Origin: Neisseria musculi
Lineage (GTDB): Bacteria > Pseudomonadota > Gammaproteobacteria > Burkholderiales > Neisseriaceae
Direction: 5' to 3'
DNA: 64,000 bases
Assembly: GCF_014297595.2 (NCBI RefSeq)
Contig: NZ_CP060414.2
Location: forward strand, 2,864,410 to 2,928,409
Positions 47,839-56,918 of the stretch are shown piece after piece. A model generated the notes under the pieces. It was not told the DNA's origin, made no database searches, and saw only the letters and a list, made by a program, of their open reading frames with translations. The position numbers and the translations under genes are program-made. The first letter of the stretch is position 1. The number at the start of each line of letters is the position of its first letter.

Positions 47839-48813
47839 TTAAGAAACCCTTGCCAGCGACTCTTGGGCCAGCGCACGCATGGCCAGGGTGGCTTCGTTGT
47901 CGGGAAGGGCGTTTAAACAGGCCACGGCTTGTCCGACCGCTTTTGCGGCTTCGGCGGCAGCATAGCCCAGCGCATCGGAGTTTTTCACATAGCCGTAGAT
48001 TTTTTCGAAATCACTGCGGTCTGCATTTTGCAGCGCGGTGCGCACATCGGCGGCTACTGTTTCGCTGCCTTGCTGCATCAGATAAATCAGCGGCAGCGTG
48101 GGTTTGCCTTCGGCCAAGTCATCACCGACATTTTTGCCGATTTCATCGGGCCGTCCCGAATAATCCAACACATCATCAATAATTTGAAAGGCGGTGCCGA
48201 CATATCTGCCGTAATCTTTCAATGCCTGTTCCTGCTCGGGCGTTGCGCCGGCCAAAATTGCGCCGACTTGTGCGGCGGCTTCGAACAGCTTGGCGGTTTT
48301 ATACTGGATAACCTGCACATATTCGGCCTCGGTGATATGGGTGTTGCCGATGTTCATCAGCTGCATCACTTCGCCTTCGGCAATGATATTGGTGGCATCG
48401 GCCATCACTTCGAGAATCTTCATGCTGCCGGAACCGACCATCAGTTGGAAGGCTCGGGTGTAGAGAAAGTCGCCGACCAATACGGCTGCGGCATTGCCAA
48501 ACAGGTTGTTGGCGGTTTTACGGCCGCGGCGCAGCCCGCTCTCATCTACCACATCATCATGCAGTAGTGTGGATGTGTGGATGAATTCCACCATGGCGGC
48601 CAGCGAATATAGTTTTTCTCTATCGTAACCCAAGGATTTTCCTGCCAGAATCGTGATAATCGGGCGGAGCCGTTTGCCGCCGGCGCTGATGATGTAGGTG
48701 CCGATTTGCGAAATCAGCGCCACTTCAGACTGTATGGCCTGATTGATGACCGCGTTGACTTTGGCAAGGTCATCGTTAAGGTGGCGTTGGAAATAGGGCA
48801 GGTTTTCGAGCAT
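47839..48813 (-). CDS. ispB: IspB, octaprenyl diphosphate synthase
   Basis: This 324-aa trans-prenyltransferase makes the ubiquinone-8 side chain. Both Asp-rich motifs are present: LLHDDVVDESGLRRG (about 85-100) and IIDDVLDYSG (about 210-220). It diverges from rplU-rpmA as in most proteobacteria. The ATG at 48813 (MLENLPYFQR) is chosen; ten upstream codons are open but lack support. Confidence 0.95.
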   Translation of the reverse strand: MLENLPYFQRHLNDDLAKVNAVINQAIQSEVALISQIGTYIISAGGKRLRPIITILAGKSLGYDREKLYSLAAMVEFIHTSTLLHDDVVDESGLRRGRKTANNLFGNAAAVLVGDFLYTRAFQLMVGSGSMKILEVMADATNIIAEGEVMQLMNIGNTHITEAEYVQVIQYKTAKLFEAAAQVGAILAGATPEQEQALKDYGRYVGTAFQIIDDVLDYSGRPDEIGKNVGDDLAEGKPTLPLIYLMQQGSETVAADVRTALQNADRSDFEKIYGYVKNSDALGYAAAEAAKAVGQAVACLNALPDNEATLAMRALAQESLARVS

Positions 48814-48974
48814 GGCGTTTACGGGTTCGGTTGGTGAAAACAAAAAGGCAGGCGAAAGAAATTATGCAGCCTGCTATTATAGCAGCAATCATACCCGCAC
48901 GCACCGCTGCCGTATATTCCGCCGTATATTTCAGACTGTTTTCAGATGCCCGGGCCGGGGGATGCAAATAAACT

Positions 48975-49003
48975 TTGACAAAACAGTCGAATAAACATAA
49001 AAT
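48975..49003 (+). promoter_or_regulatory. Sigma-70 promoter of rplU-rpmA
   Basis: TTGACA, 17 bases, TAAAAT: a strong consensus-like promoter about 58 bases before the rplU ATG. Confidence 0.75.
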
Positions 49004-49060
49004 TCTCGGCTTCGCGCATGGTGCGCGGATATTAACCAAAACCCTTAAATGGAGTTGAGT

Positions 49061-49369
49061 ATGTACGCGGTCATAAAAACCGGCGGTAAACAATATAAAG
49101 TTACCGTTGGCCAAAAATTGAAAGTAGAACAGATACCTGCCGAACTCGACAGCCAAATCGAACTGAATGAAGTTTTGATGATTGCTGACGGCGAATCTGT
49201 AAAAGTGGGTGCGCCCTTTATCGAAGGCGCGAAAGTAACCGCCAAAGTGGTAGCCCACGGACGTGGCGAGAAAATACGCATTTTCAAAATGCGCCGCCGC
49301 AAACACTACCAAAAACGCCAAGGACACCGCCAGAATTTCACCCAAATCGAAATCGTGGCAATCGCTTAA
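49061..49369 (+). CDS. rplU: Ribosomal protein L21
   Basis: This 102-aa L21 has [20 protein letters not shown] at the start and the basic [21 protein letters not shown] end, all family-typical. The ATG at 49061 has GGAG upstream; an in-frame TTG four codons earlier is not used. It forms a two-gene operon with rpmA. Confidence 0.98.
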   Translation: MYAVIKTGGKQYKVTVGQKLKVEQIPAELDSQIELNEVLMIADGESVKVGAPFIEGAKVTAKVVAHGRGEKIRIFKMRRRKHYQKRQGHRQNFTQIEIVAIA

Positions 49370-49388
49370 TTAATCAGGAGTAAGTAAT

Positions 49389-49661
49389 ATGGCAACTAAA
49401 AAAGCCGGCGGCAGCTCTAAAAACGGTCGCGATTCAGAAGCCAAACGTCTGGGGGTGAAAGCCTACGGCAACGAACTGATTCCTGCCGGTTCCATCATCA
49501 TCCGCCAGCGCGGCACTAAGTTCCATGCCGGTGAAAATGTGGGTATGGGCAAAGACCACACTCTGTTTGCCAAAGTGGACGGCTATGTGGAATTTAAAAC
49601 CAAAGGCGCGCTGAACCGTAAAACCGTAAGCGTACGCCCCTATACCGGTGCTGACGAATAA
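49389..49661 (+). CDS. rpmA: Ribosomal protein L27
   Basis: This 90-aa L27 begins [20 protein letters not shown], the flexible N-terminus that reaches the peptidyl transferase centre, with no cleavable extension of the Firmicutes type. AGGAG precedes it, 19 bases after rplU. Confidence 0.98.
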   Translation: MATKKAGGSSKNGRDSEAKRLGVKAYGNELIPAGSIIIRQRGTKFHAGENVGMGKDHTLFAKVDGYVEFKTKGALNRKTVSVRPYTGADE

Positions 49662-49688
49662 ACGGTTCATCTTTCCACACCACATTCA

Positions 49689-49731
49689 AAAAGCCGCACA
49701 TTCTAGCCTATGCTTGTAATGTGCGGCTTTG
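49689..49731 (+). terminator. Terminator after rpmA
   Basis: AAAGCCGCACATT and AATGTGCGGCTTT form a 13-bp perfect stem, followed by GTATTGATTGTT. It is not DUS-based. Confidence 0.85.
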
Positions 49732-49784
49732 TATTGATTGTTGCGGGCAGGAGACGCCAGTTGTACTGCGGGATACGGTAAATC

Positions 49785-50424
49785 CACTTTATTTTTGTTG
49801 CAGCCTTGCAGCACCCCGAGCGTGAGAGAGCGCTTTTGTTAAACCACCCAAGCGGCCGGCTGTCTGTAGTGCCTGCGGTTTGATGCCGGGTATCGAGAAT
49901 AAAGCGAATCTGCTATGGCGTAGAATATGTGCTTCAGACGGCCTGATTGGGGTTCCGTCAAGTGCCGCCGGCCGGTTGTTTTGCAGCTAAATTGCTTTTG
50001 AAACAAAAAGACAGCTAAAACAAGTTTGGTTATAAGGGGCGGAACATTTTCTATGGCTGCCACGGTTTGGGCAGAAGCTCCCGCTCTTATAGGCCGTCTG
50101 AAACCGCAGCAGTAAGTTTCAAGCTGTTTTTCAAGTTGTTTTTGATTGTTTGAAATCGGGCGGTTTCCGGTATCGACATGGCGAACCCACTTGCGAATCA
50201 TAACAGCGTTAGTTTGCTTGGCACCCGCTGCGGTTTGCTGTTTTATATTTATTTGGGCGGATTGGCTTTATCGGGCCGTCTGAAAGGTTTTTTCAGACGG
50301 CCTGTAGTTTCCCGATACCGGGCAGCAGGCGCTACAGACAAGACCGGCCTTGCCGGCCGCTTGGGTGGTTTAATAAAAGCGCTCTCTCACGCTCGGGGTG
50401 CGGGGCTGCAGCAAAAATAAAGCG
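49785..50424. repeat. Non-coding segment bounded by about 115-bp inverted repeats
   Basis: The left arm (49785-49900) and right arm (50306-50424, reversed) match over nearly their whole length: CTTTATTTTTG, GCACCCCGAGCGTGAGAGAG, CGCTTTT-TTAAACCACCC, AAGCGGCCGGC, then GTCTGTAG-GCCTGC and GGTATCG-GAA. The right arm carries an 11-base insertion. The 400 bases between hold DUS copies, including a DUS pair at about 50277-50303, but no supported gene. The right arm ends eight bases from the stop of the beta-helix gene. No transposase is present. Confidence 0.8.
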
Positions 50425-50431
50425 GGTTCCG

Positions 50432-52495
50432 CTATAGCACGGCGGCTGCCTGATCTTCCTGAAGCATCGCGCCGCCTGTTTGTGTCGATACGGCATAACT
50501 TTGGTCGGCGGTATTGACCGGTGCGGTTTCGGATGTGTCGATACCCAGTTTGCCCAAATTCACCGGTCGGGCAGTGTCTAACAATTCGGTGCCGCCGGTT
50601 TGCGGTGTGTTTGCGCTGCGTATGGCTGCATTGCTATGGAAAACGATGTTTTCGGTGGCGGCCCGGCTGACGGTGGTGGTGCCTATATCTGCAAAGGCAC
50701 TTTCATCGGACTCGGCTTCAATGGGAAATGCCCTGGCTGACAGGGTTACTTTTTTGAGGGCTGCGATTGATGCGGGGGTGGCGCCGTTGTTGCCCGCTAT
50801 ACCGGCTGCTTCGCTGTGAATATTGGAAATAACGCGCAAGGTGTTGATTTGCTCTGTTTTCAGCCAGTCGCCGTTTTCAAAGGCTTTGGATGAGTCGGTA
50901 TCGAAAGTGTTGTCGGCAACGGTGAGCTTGCCTTTATGGCTTTTGCTGGTGCCGGTTGCACGGACAACCGGCTGCGAGGGCGGTCCGCCGCTTACGTTGA
51001 ATGTGTTGCCGGTTACCGACACGGTGGCGGCATTGCTTTCAACGGTTACGGCTTTGGTGGCGCCTTCGGCCTGGCTTATTTTCAGGGTGTTGTTATTAAC
51101 GGCAACGCTGCCGTTGAGGCGGTCGGCATTTTGTTTTTCTTCGATATAAATCGGTGCGGCAGTTGTTTTTTTTACCGACATGTTATTGCCGATAATGCGG
51201 ATATTTCCGCTTCCGGGACCGGCTTCCACGGCTGCGGTATGGGAGTTGTCTGATTTGCCGAATATGCTGATGAGGTTGTCGGCCGAAGAGCCGGCTAGTT
51301 TGTTATTGGAAATATTTAATGTGTAGCTGACATCTTTTTCATTGTTGCGGGCCTCGATGGCGCGGGTGATGCCCAAGCCGTCTGTGAGGTTGTTAATGGT
51401 ATTGTTGCTGATGTTGAACACACCGGCTTTGGGGTTGATGAATTTTTGCCAGTCTTGGCCTTTGTTTTCTAATTTGATGCCCCGGTAGCCGATATAGTCG
51501 CTGCCGGCATTGGGAATACCGGTGTTGTCGTCTCTGGTGAGGCGGAAAGAAGGGTCTTGTGTGATGGTGTTGTTTTGGATGGTAACTTTATCCATGCTGA
51601 ACTGACGGTTTTCTACGGAGATGCCATACATACGGTCGCCGTTTAATGTGTTGTTTTTGATAACGATATTATTGCCGTCGTGTGAATCTATGCCTTTGCG
51701 GTAGTTGTGGTTGGTGGTGTTGCCGGTGATGGTGGCCCCGTTGTTGTAGCTGCCGGCCATCAGTGAAATACCGTAGCCTGTGCCGCCGTCTTTTTCATGG
51801 CCGTTCCATGCAAAGGTGTTGTTTTCAGCGGTGAAATTTTTTTGAAATGCTACCATCACGCCGGAAACGCGGTTGTGGTGCAGGTTGCTGTCGATAATTT
51901 TATTATTGTCGCCGGTGGGCAGTTGCGCAGCAGTGATTTTGCCGTTTGTCAGGTTGTCTTTTGCACCGCTGGATATGGCGCTGGTCGAGGTAAACAATAC
52001 GCCGGCACGGTTGGCACCGGATACTTCTACTCTGCTGATCAGGGTATGGTCGGCATCGTTGACGACAATGCCGCTGATTTTGCCGAAGTAGCTTTGTCCG
52101 GTGCGGTAAAAATCGGTGGCGGCAGTGTGTTTGTATTGCACGGAAAGGTCGGAAACAAATTTACCGTTTTGCCCGTTAATCCAAATGCCGGCTTTTTCCG
52201 GTTCGGTAGCATTGCTGTTGGGATTATGCACGCCGGTTTGTTTGTGTGTGAACAGGATTTTGGTTTTACCCATGCCGTCGCCGAAAATGCCGGTTACGTT
52301 TCTTGTGGCAGCGTTGATTTCGATGGCTCCGCTGATGGTGATGGTGCCGGTTAAATATAGTGCCGCTTTTTCTTTGTGGGCGGCGGCCAATGCGGCTTTA
52401 ACCGCATCGTTATAGGTGTTGGTTGCGGTTTTGAAGTGGCGGATATCAATGTATTTTCCATGCTTCGCGTGTGTTCGCACAACATAATTTGCCAT
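50432..52495 (-). CDS. Right-handed parallel beta-helix protein
   Basis: This 687-aa protein is made largely of beta-helix (PbH1) rungs, seen as repeated N-rich turns: NNTFAWNGHEKDGG, GNTTNHNYRKGIDSHDGNN, KNNTLNGDRMYGISVENRQ, NNTITQDPSFR and NNTINNLTDGLG. The N-terminal part (TYNDAVKAALAAAHKEK, then LYLTGTITISG) resembles the cap of pectate-lyase-3 and mannuronan-epimerase proteins. No signal peptide is seen; the C-terminus is acidic then aliphatic (MLQEDQAAAVL), as in type I secretion substrates. It may bind or process a polysaccharide. AGGAGATAACC precedes the ATG at 52495. No partner gene adjoins it. Confidence 0.82.
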   Translation of the reverse strand: MANYVVRTHAKHGKYIDIRHFKTATNTYNDAVKAALAAAHKEKAALYLTGTITISGAIEINAATRNVTGIFGDGMGKTKILFTHKQTGVHNPNSNATEPEKAGIWINGQNGKFVSDLSVQYKHTAATDFYRTGQSYFGKISGIVVNDADHTLISRVEVSGANRAGVLFTSTSAISSGAKDNLTNGKITAAQLPTGDNNKIIDSNLHHNRVSGVMVAFQKNFTAENNTFAWNGHEKDGGTGYGISLMAGSYNNGATITGNTTNHNYRKGIDSHDGNNIVIKNNTLNGDRMYGISVENRQFSMDKVTIQNNTITQDPSFRLTRDDNTGIPNAGSDYIGYRGIKLENKGQDWQKFINPKAGVFNISNNTINNLTDGLGITRAIEARNNEKDVSYTLNISNNKLAGSSADNLISIFGKSDNSHTAAVEAGPGSGNIRIIGNNMSVKKTTAAPIYIEEKQNADRLNGSVAVNNNTLKISQAEGATKAVTVESNAATVSVTGNTFNVSGGPPSQPVVRATGTSKSHKGKLTVADNTFDTDSSKAFENGDWLKTEQINTLRVISNIHSEAAGIAGNNGATPASIAALKKVTLSARAFPIEAESDESAFADIGTTTVSRAATENIVFHSNAAIRSANTPQTGGTELLDTARPVNLGKLGIDTSETAPVNTADQSYAVSTQTGGAMLQEDQAAAVL

Positions 52496-52879
52496 AAATG
52501 GTTATCTCCTGATTAAATAGGTGATTGATGCCAAAGGTATATTAAAGCGGGAAAGTATATGGGGTTTTCACACGCTGAAAAAGGGGGCGTTCGGCATGGT
52601 TGCCGGCAACACCGGCTTTTGTAATATTTATTTTGATATTTTTAACAAAATTAACCTGCAAAAATAGAGAAGATTTTTTTGTTTTTCTAAAAATTTTAAG
52701 CAATAGCTTAACGGCATATCAAAATATGCCTCATGGTTGGTAAAGTTGTTGCGGTTGTCGGTCTGAATGTTATTTTTAGTTAAATTTTTATTTTTAAAAC
52801 GCACGTCCAATATGATTCGGAATTTCTATTTAGAATAGGCCGCATCCGATCGGAGAGGCCGTCTGAAAGCTTTCTTGCG
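52496..52879. other. AT-rich region upstream of the beta-helix gene
   Basis: This 380-bp gap lies between two divergent genes. It is much richer in A/T than the surrounding core genes, contains T/A tracts, and has one DUS next to the heptosyltransferase start (52857-52868). No gene is supported. Confidence 0.55.
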
Positions 52880-53950
52880 ATGATGCCGACCAAGCCGGAA
52901 CGTATCCTGATTATCAAATTGCGCCACCACGGCGATGTGTTATTAACCACGCCGGTGGCCGACCGCATCAAACAGGCTTATCCCGATTGCGCCATCGATA
53001 TGCTGGTGTATCGGGAAACCGCCGATATTTTGCGCGACAACCGCCAAATCAACCGTATTCTCACCATCGACCGGCAATGGAAGAAGCTGGGTTTGCGCCA
53101 ACGGCTGGCATGTGAGCGGGCGTTGTGGGGCAGCTTGAAAGCACAGCGTTATGATTGGGTGTTCAATCTTTCCGACCAATGGCGTGCGGCAGCAGTGGCC
53201 AAGTTGTGCGGCAAACGCAGCGGCAGTTTGCGCTACAGCAAGCGCGACAATGTGTTATGGCGGTTTTGCCACAGCGTGTTGAGCGAAGATTTAAAACACG
53301 AACACCATATTGTCGAACACCATCTTGCCGTGCTCCGTCCGTTGCAGCTGGCCGGCGGCTATTGCCCGCGTGTGCGTATGGAAATTGCTCCCGACACGCG
53401 CCGCAGTTTGCAGGGTAAGCTGCAGAACCGGGGCTGGCAGGGCGAACCTTATGTGTTGGCGCACCCGGGGTCGCGCTGGGCGTTTAAGTGCTGGGAAAAC
53501 GATAAAACCGCCCAATTGCTGCAACGTTTGCTCGAGAGCGGCCGCCATTTGGTGCTGACTGCTGCGCCCGACAGCGGCGAGCAGGCTATGCTGGCAGACA
53601 TCGCCGGCCGTCTGAAAGCACCAAAGGGCATGCATATATGGATTTTGTCGGGCTGCCTGAATCTGCGCGAGCTGGCGGCGGCAATCGATGGTGCCGGGCT
53701 GTTTATCGGTGTGGATTCGGTGCCCATGCACATGGCGGCCGCGTTGGACAAGCCCCAGGTGGCGCTGTTCGGCCCGAGCTGGGTGAGCCGTTGGCGGCCT
53801 TATTCGGCGCGTGCCGAAGTGGTGTGGGCGGGCGATTTCGGCAGCCTGCCCCACCCCGACAGCATTAACAGCAACGATACCGCCCGCCTGCTGGGCGCGA
53901 TTCCGGTTGATGCCGTGTGGCAGGCGGTGCAGAAACAGTTGGCAGGGTGA
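52880..53950 (+). CDS. Glycosyltransferase family 9 (heptosyltransferase III-like)
   Basis: This 356-aa GT9 enzyme has ERILIIKLRHHGDVLLTTPV at the N-terminus, HPGSRWAFKCWENDKTAQLL in the donor site and GLFIGVDSVPMHMAAALDKP near the C-terminus. It is closest in pattern to RfaQ/WaaQ, which adds the branch heptose to the LPS inner core. Assignment of sugar and acceptor is by family only. The start may be 52880 or the next Met at 52883. Confidence 0.85.
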   Translation: MMPTKPERILIIKLRHHGDVLLTTPVADRIKQAYPDCAIDMLVYRETADILRDNRQINRILTIDRQWKKLGLRQRLACERALWGSLKAQRYDWVFNLSDQWRAAAVAKLCGKRSGSLRYSKRDNVLWRFCHSVLSEDLKHEHHIVEHHLAVLRPLQLAGGYCPRVRMEIAPDTRRSLQGKLQNRGWQGEPYVLAHPGSRWAFKCWENDKTAQLLQRLLESGRHLVLTAAPDSGEQAMLADIAGRLKAPKGMHIWILSGCLNLRELAAAIDGAGLFIGVDSVPMHMAAALDKPQVALFGPSWVSRWRPYSARAEVVWAGDFGSLPHPDSINSNDTARLLGAIPVDAVWQAVQKQLAG

Positions 53951-54657
53951 GATGCCGGCAGAGACCGCCCGGGCAGGGGGGCGGCAAAAATATTTTCAGG
54001 CCGTCTGAAAGCCGTTTCAGACGGCCTGTGTCATTGTCCGAACCCTTGTAACCAAAACCGCGCCAAACTTGCAAACATTGGTTTTGGGCGATAACGGCCT
54101 TTTTCAAAATGATGCAGGCGGGGCATTGCAAAAATACTCTCAGGCCGTCTGAAAGGCCTGCAATGAGTATTTCCACAATACTGTGATTCCCGCGCAGGTG
54201 AGGGGATAGAAACTTGAAGTGTCGGTTAAAAAGTGCCCACATGCCGAACATTTGGATTTCCGTTTATGCGGAAATGGCGGCAAATAAACTTCTTGCGGTG
54301 TTTTGCATTTTACAAAGATTTCAGGTGGAGAAACCCTGGCCTTTACAATCTTTCAGGCCGTCTGAAAGCCGTTTCAGACGGCCTGAGGTGCCGGGAAAGG
54401 TCGGGCTGCCGGCATTTTTGATGCCCGGCGGTTTTGGTTTCTGCTGAAACGGTGGTTTGGCGGTTGCTGCGTATGCTCCGAAACCGCATGGCTTGGCGGT
54501 GCTTTCCGGCATTTCCGGCAACTTTAAAAAAATCAAAACAGGTATTCGGGCGGAAAACGGGCAGTATAAACAACGCTGCGATTTGCTGCATTTCAGGCCG
54601 TCTGAAAACAAAAATCTGGGCATATCAAACAGGTTTCAGCATGGCAGCGCGGCAGGG
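53951..54657. other. Intergenic region rich in DUS hairpins
   Basis: No gene is supported. DUS-pair hairpins lie at 53997-54028 and 54354-54385 (both CAGGCCGTCTGAAAGCCGTTTCAGACGGCCTG, identical in sequence), with single DUS copies at about 54140 and 54596. The first ends the heptosyltransferase transcript. ATTCCCGCGCAGGTGAGGGG near 54183 resembles a degenerate dRS3. Confidence 0.65.
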
Positions 54658-55167
54658 TCAGTCTGCGCGGAAAGTGTCGTGGCAGGCTTTGCAGCTTCGG
54701 CCTACCTCGCCGAACGGTTTTTTGACATCATCCAGTTTGCCGGAAGCGGCGGCGGTTTTCAACGCAGCAGCGGCAGTGGTGAATGTTTCAACGGCCTGTT
54801 TGAATTCATCGGGTTTGCTCCACACTTCGGGTTTGGCTTCCGATTCTTCGTTGGCACTTTCGGGGGTGTAGTGCTCCCACGGTTTGTCGGCATTGGCGGC
54901 GAGGCTGTCGGCTGCGGCCTGGAAGGCGGCGGCATCATACGGGGTTTCGCCTTTTACCATTTTGCCCATGGTGCCGACATCTTCTTTAAATGATTTCATC
55001 AGCTTTTCGCGCTCTTTTACCGCTTCTTCGGGGCTTAAAGCCGAAGCGGCTGCCTGGGCTGTTTCGGGTGCCGGTGCGGCAGAAGCGGCGCTGCTGTTTT
55101 GTCCGCCGCAGGCGGCCAGCAGGGAAAGGGCGGCAAGGGTGCCGAGGATAAGCACGGTTTTTTTCAT
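54658..55167 (-). CDS. cycP: Cytochrome c' lipoprotein
   Basis: This 169-aa protein has a lipoprotein signal (lipobox LAAC, C20), an Ala-rich linker and a four-helix cytochrome c' domain with the haem site CKACH (C159, C162, H163) at the C-terminus. Cytochrome c' binds NO; in Neisseria it gives protection from NO. Being lipid-anchored is a neisserial feature. The start at 55167 is fixed by the signal; the longer open frame upstream is not coding. Confidence 0.9.
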   Translation of the reverse strand: MKKTVLILGTLAALSLLAACGGQNSSAASAAPAPETAQAAASALSPEEAVKEREKLMKSFKEDVGTMGKMVKGETPYDAAAFQAAADSLAANADKPWEHYTPESANEESEAKPEVWSKPDEFKQAVETFTTAAAALKTAAASGKLDDVKKPFGEVGRSCKACHDTFRAD

Positions 55168-55226
55168 GGTTGTGTCCTTAGAGTGGTTGGTGGTTATCAC
55201 GGCCTTGCGGCCGCTGTTTTGCGGAT

Positions 55227-55320
55227 AGGGTAAACCCGCTTCATTTCCGTTGCGGCGGCGCGCTTTGCCTACTGCTTGCTGCTGCCCGATACCGAAAATG
55301 AAGCACGCCCGCTGTGGCGG
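55227..55320. repeat. Small element with CCGCTTCATTTCC / AAAATGAAGC ends
   Basis: CCGCTTCATTTCCG opens and CGAAAATGAAGC closes a short segment that resembles the one at 58046-58121. Probably another diverged Correia-like relative. The rest of 55168-55506, with a loose DUS pair near 55365-55400, has no supported gene. Confidence 0.5.
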
Positions 55321-55506
55321 ATGCACGGGTTTCGGTGTCGGAAAAGCAGGTTTATTATACGGCAGGCCGTCTGAAAGTTTGACCGGTTTTATTCAGACGG
55401 CCGAATCGGCATCTTAAACGCGATATTGTCTGCCAAAAAGCATTCAATTGCGTATAATCGCGTATATTTACAGATATTTACATCAAAACAGTGAAAGGTT
55501 TGACCT

Positions 55507-56769
55507 ATGAAAGAGCAAGCGGTAAACGGCCGTCCGCATTGGCGCGGGCGGTTGCGGGCGATGGGCCCGGGCATCATGATGGCTTCGGCGGCGGTGGGTG
55601 GTTCGCACATTATCGCCTCCACCCAGGCCGGCGCACTCTACGGTTGGCAGCTGGCGTTGATTATTGTGCTGGCCAATCTGTTTAAATACCCGTTTTTCCG
55701 TTTCGGCCCGCAATACACGCTCGAAACGGGCAAGAGCCTGCTCGAAGGTTATGCCGAAAAAAGCCGCGTGTATTTATGGGTGTTTTTTGTGCTGAACCTG
55801 TGTGCCACGGTGATTAACACGGCAGCGGTGAGTATGTTGTGTGCCGCGATTCTGAGCTTTGTGCTGCCGGGCGAATGGTCGATGAACGCACTTTCGGCTG
55901 CGGTGTTGGCCTCTGCCGTGCTGCTGTTGCTGGTGGGGCCTTACCGCACGGTGGACGGTATGTCGAAAATCATTATGATCAGCCTCACCCTCACTACGGT
56001 GGCGGCGGTGGCGGTGGCCGCCGGCAAAGGTGCGCAGATGCAGCCGGGCTTTATCGAGCCCAGCCCGTGGAATCTCGGCGCGCTGGCGTTTATCGTGGCA
56101 CTGATGGGTTGGATGCCGGCACCGATCGAGATTTCGGCCATCAACTCGATGTGGGTATCCGCCAAGCGCAAGCTGGAAAAAGTGAGCTATGAAGACGGCC
56201 TGTTCGATTTCAACGTGGGCTACATCAGCACCGCCGTTTTGGCGGTGGTGTTTCTCGCTTTGGGCGCGCTGGTGCAATACGGCACGGGAACCGAAGTGAA
56301 AATGGCAGGCGGAGCCTATATCGGCCAATTGATTGATATGTATGCGCAAACCATCGGCGAATGGTCGCGCTGGCTGGTGGCGTTTATTGCGTTTGCCTGT
56401 ATGTACGGCACCACGATTACGGTGATTGACGGCTATTCGCGCACCAATATGGAATCGCTGCGGCTGATTTTGCGCCATCCGCAAAGAGAGCGCAGCAACC
56501 GCATCTTGGCCGTGTGGATTATTTTTGCCGCCGCTTCCGGCCTGTGTGTGATGCTGTTTTTCAAAGGCGCGGTATTGGCGATGCTGAAGTTTGCAATGAT
56601 TGCTTCGTTTGTGAGCACGCCGGTTTTTGCTTATTTAAACCTGGCACTGGTGCGCAAGGGCAAACACAGGCTGCAACCGTGGCTGATGTGGCTGGCCTGG
56701 ATCGGTTTATTGTATTTAAGCGGCTTTACGGTGTTGTTTTTGCTCAATCAAAGCGGGATGATTGCTTAG
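55507..56769 (+). CDS. NRAMP-like metal transporter, atypical
   Basis: This 420-aa protein has eleven or so helices and the NRAMP fold. The metal-binding DPGN motif of helix 1 is not present: the equivalent stretch is GPGIMMASAAVGGSHII. Helix 6, normally with MPH, reads GWMPAPIEISAINSMW. The lost ligands suggest a changed substrate, as in other divergent NRAMP-related branches. TYGTTITVIDGYSRTN-like YGTTITVIDGYSRTN is kept. Neighbours give no further clue. Confidence 0.82.
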   Translation: MKEQAVNGRPHWRGRLRAMGPGIMMASAAVGGSHIIASTQAGALYGWQLALIIVLANLFKYPFFRFGPQYTLETGKSLLEGYAEKSRVYLWVFFVLNLCATVINTAAVSMLCAAILSFVLPGEWSMNALSAAVLASAVLLLLVGPYRTVDGMSKIIMISLTLTTVAAVAVAAGKGAQMQPGFIEPSPWNLGALAFIVALMGWMPAPIEISAINSMWVSAKRKLEKVSYEDGLFDFNVGYISTAVLAVVFLALGALVQYGTGTEVKMAGGAYIGQLIDMYAQTIGEWSRWLVAFIAFACMYGTTITVIDGYSRTNMESLRLILRHPQRERSNRILAVWIIFAAASGLCVMLFFKGAVLAMLKFAMIASFVSTPVFAYLNLALVRKGKHRLQPWLMWLAWIGLLYLSGFTVLFLLNQSGMIA

Positions 56770-56918
56770 GCGTGCCGTCAGAAGGTTTGTAAAGCGGATT
56801 TTTGGAAAAAATCCGCAGATAACAAAAGCGCGGCAAGATTGGACATCTTGCGCGCATTTTTTAAGCAGATGCAGACCTTACCAAAAATACTGCCGCAACG
56901 CTTGCCGGCGGATATGCC

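Noticed and set aside
50178..50420. 80-aa frame inside the inverted-repeat segment
   Set aside because: It runs into the repeat arm, has no recognisable domain and no ribosome-binding site.
53997..54385. Clustered DUS hairpins as a CRISPR array
   Set aside because: The repeats are plain DUS pairs at irregular spacing, with no spacers of constant length.
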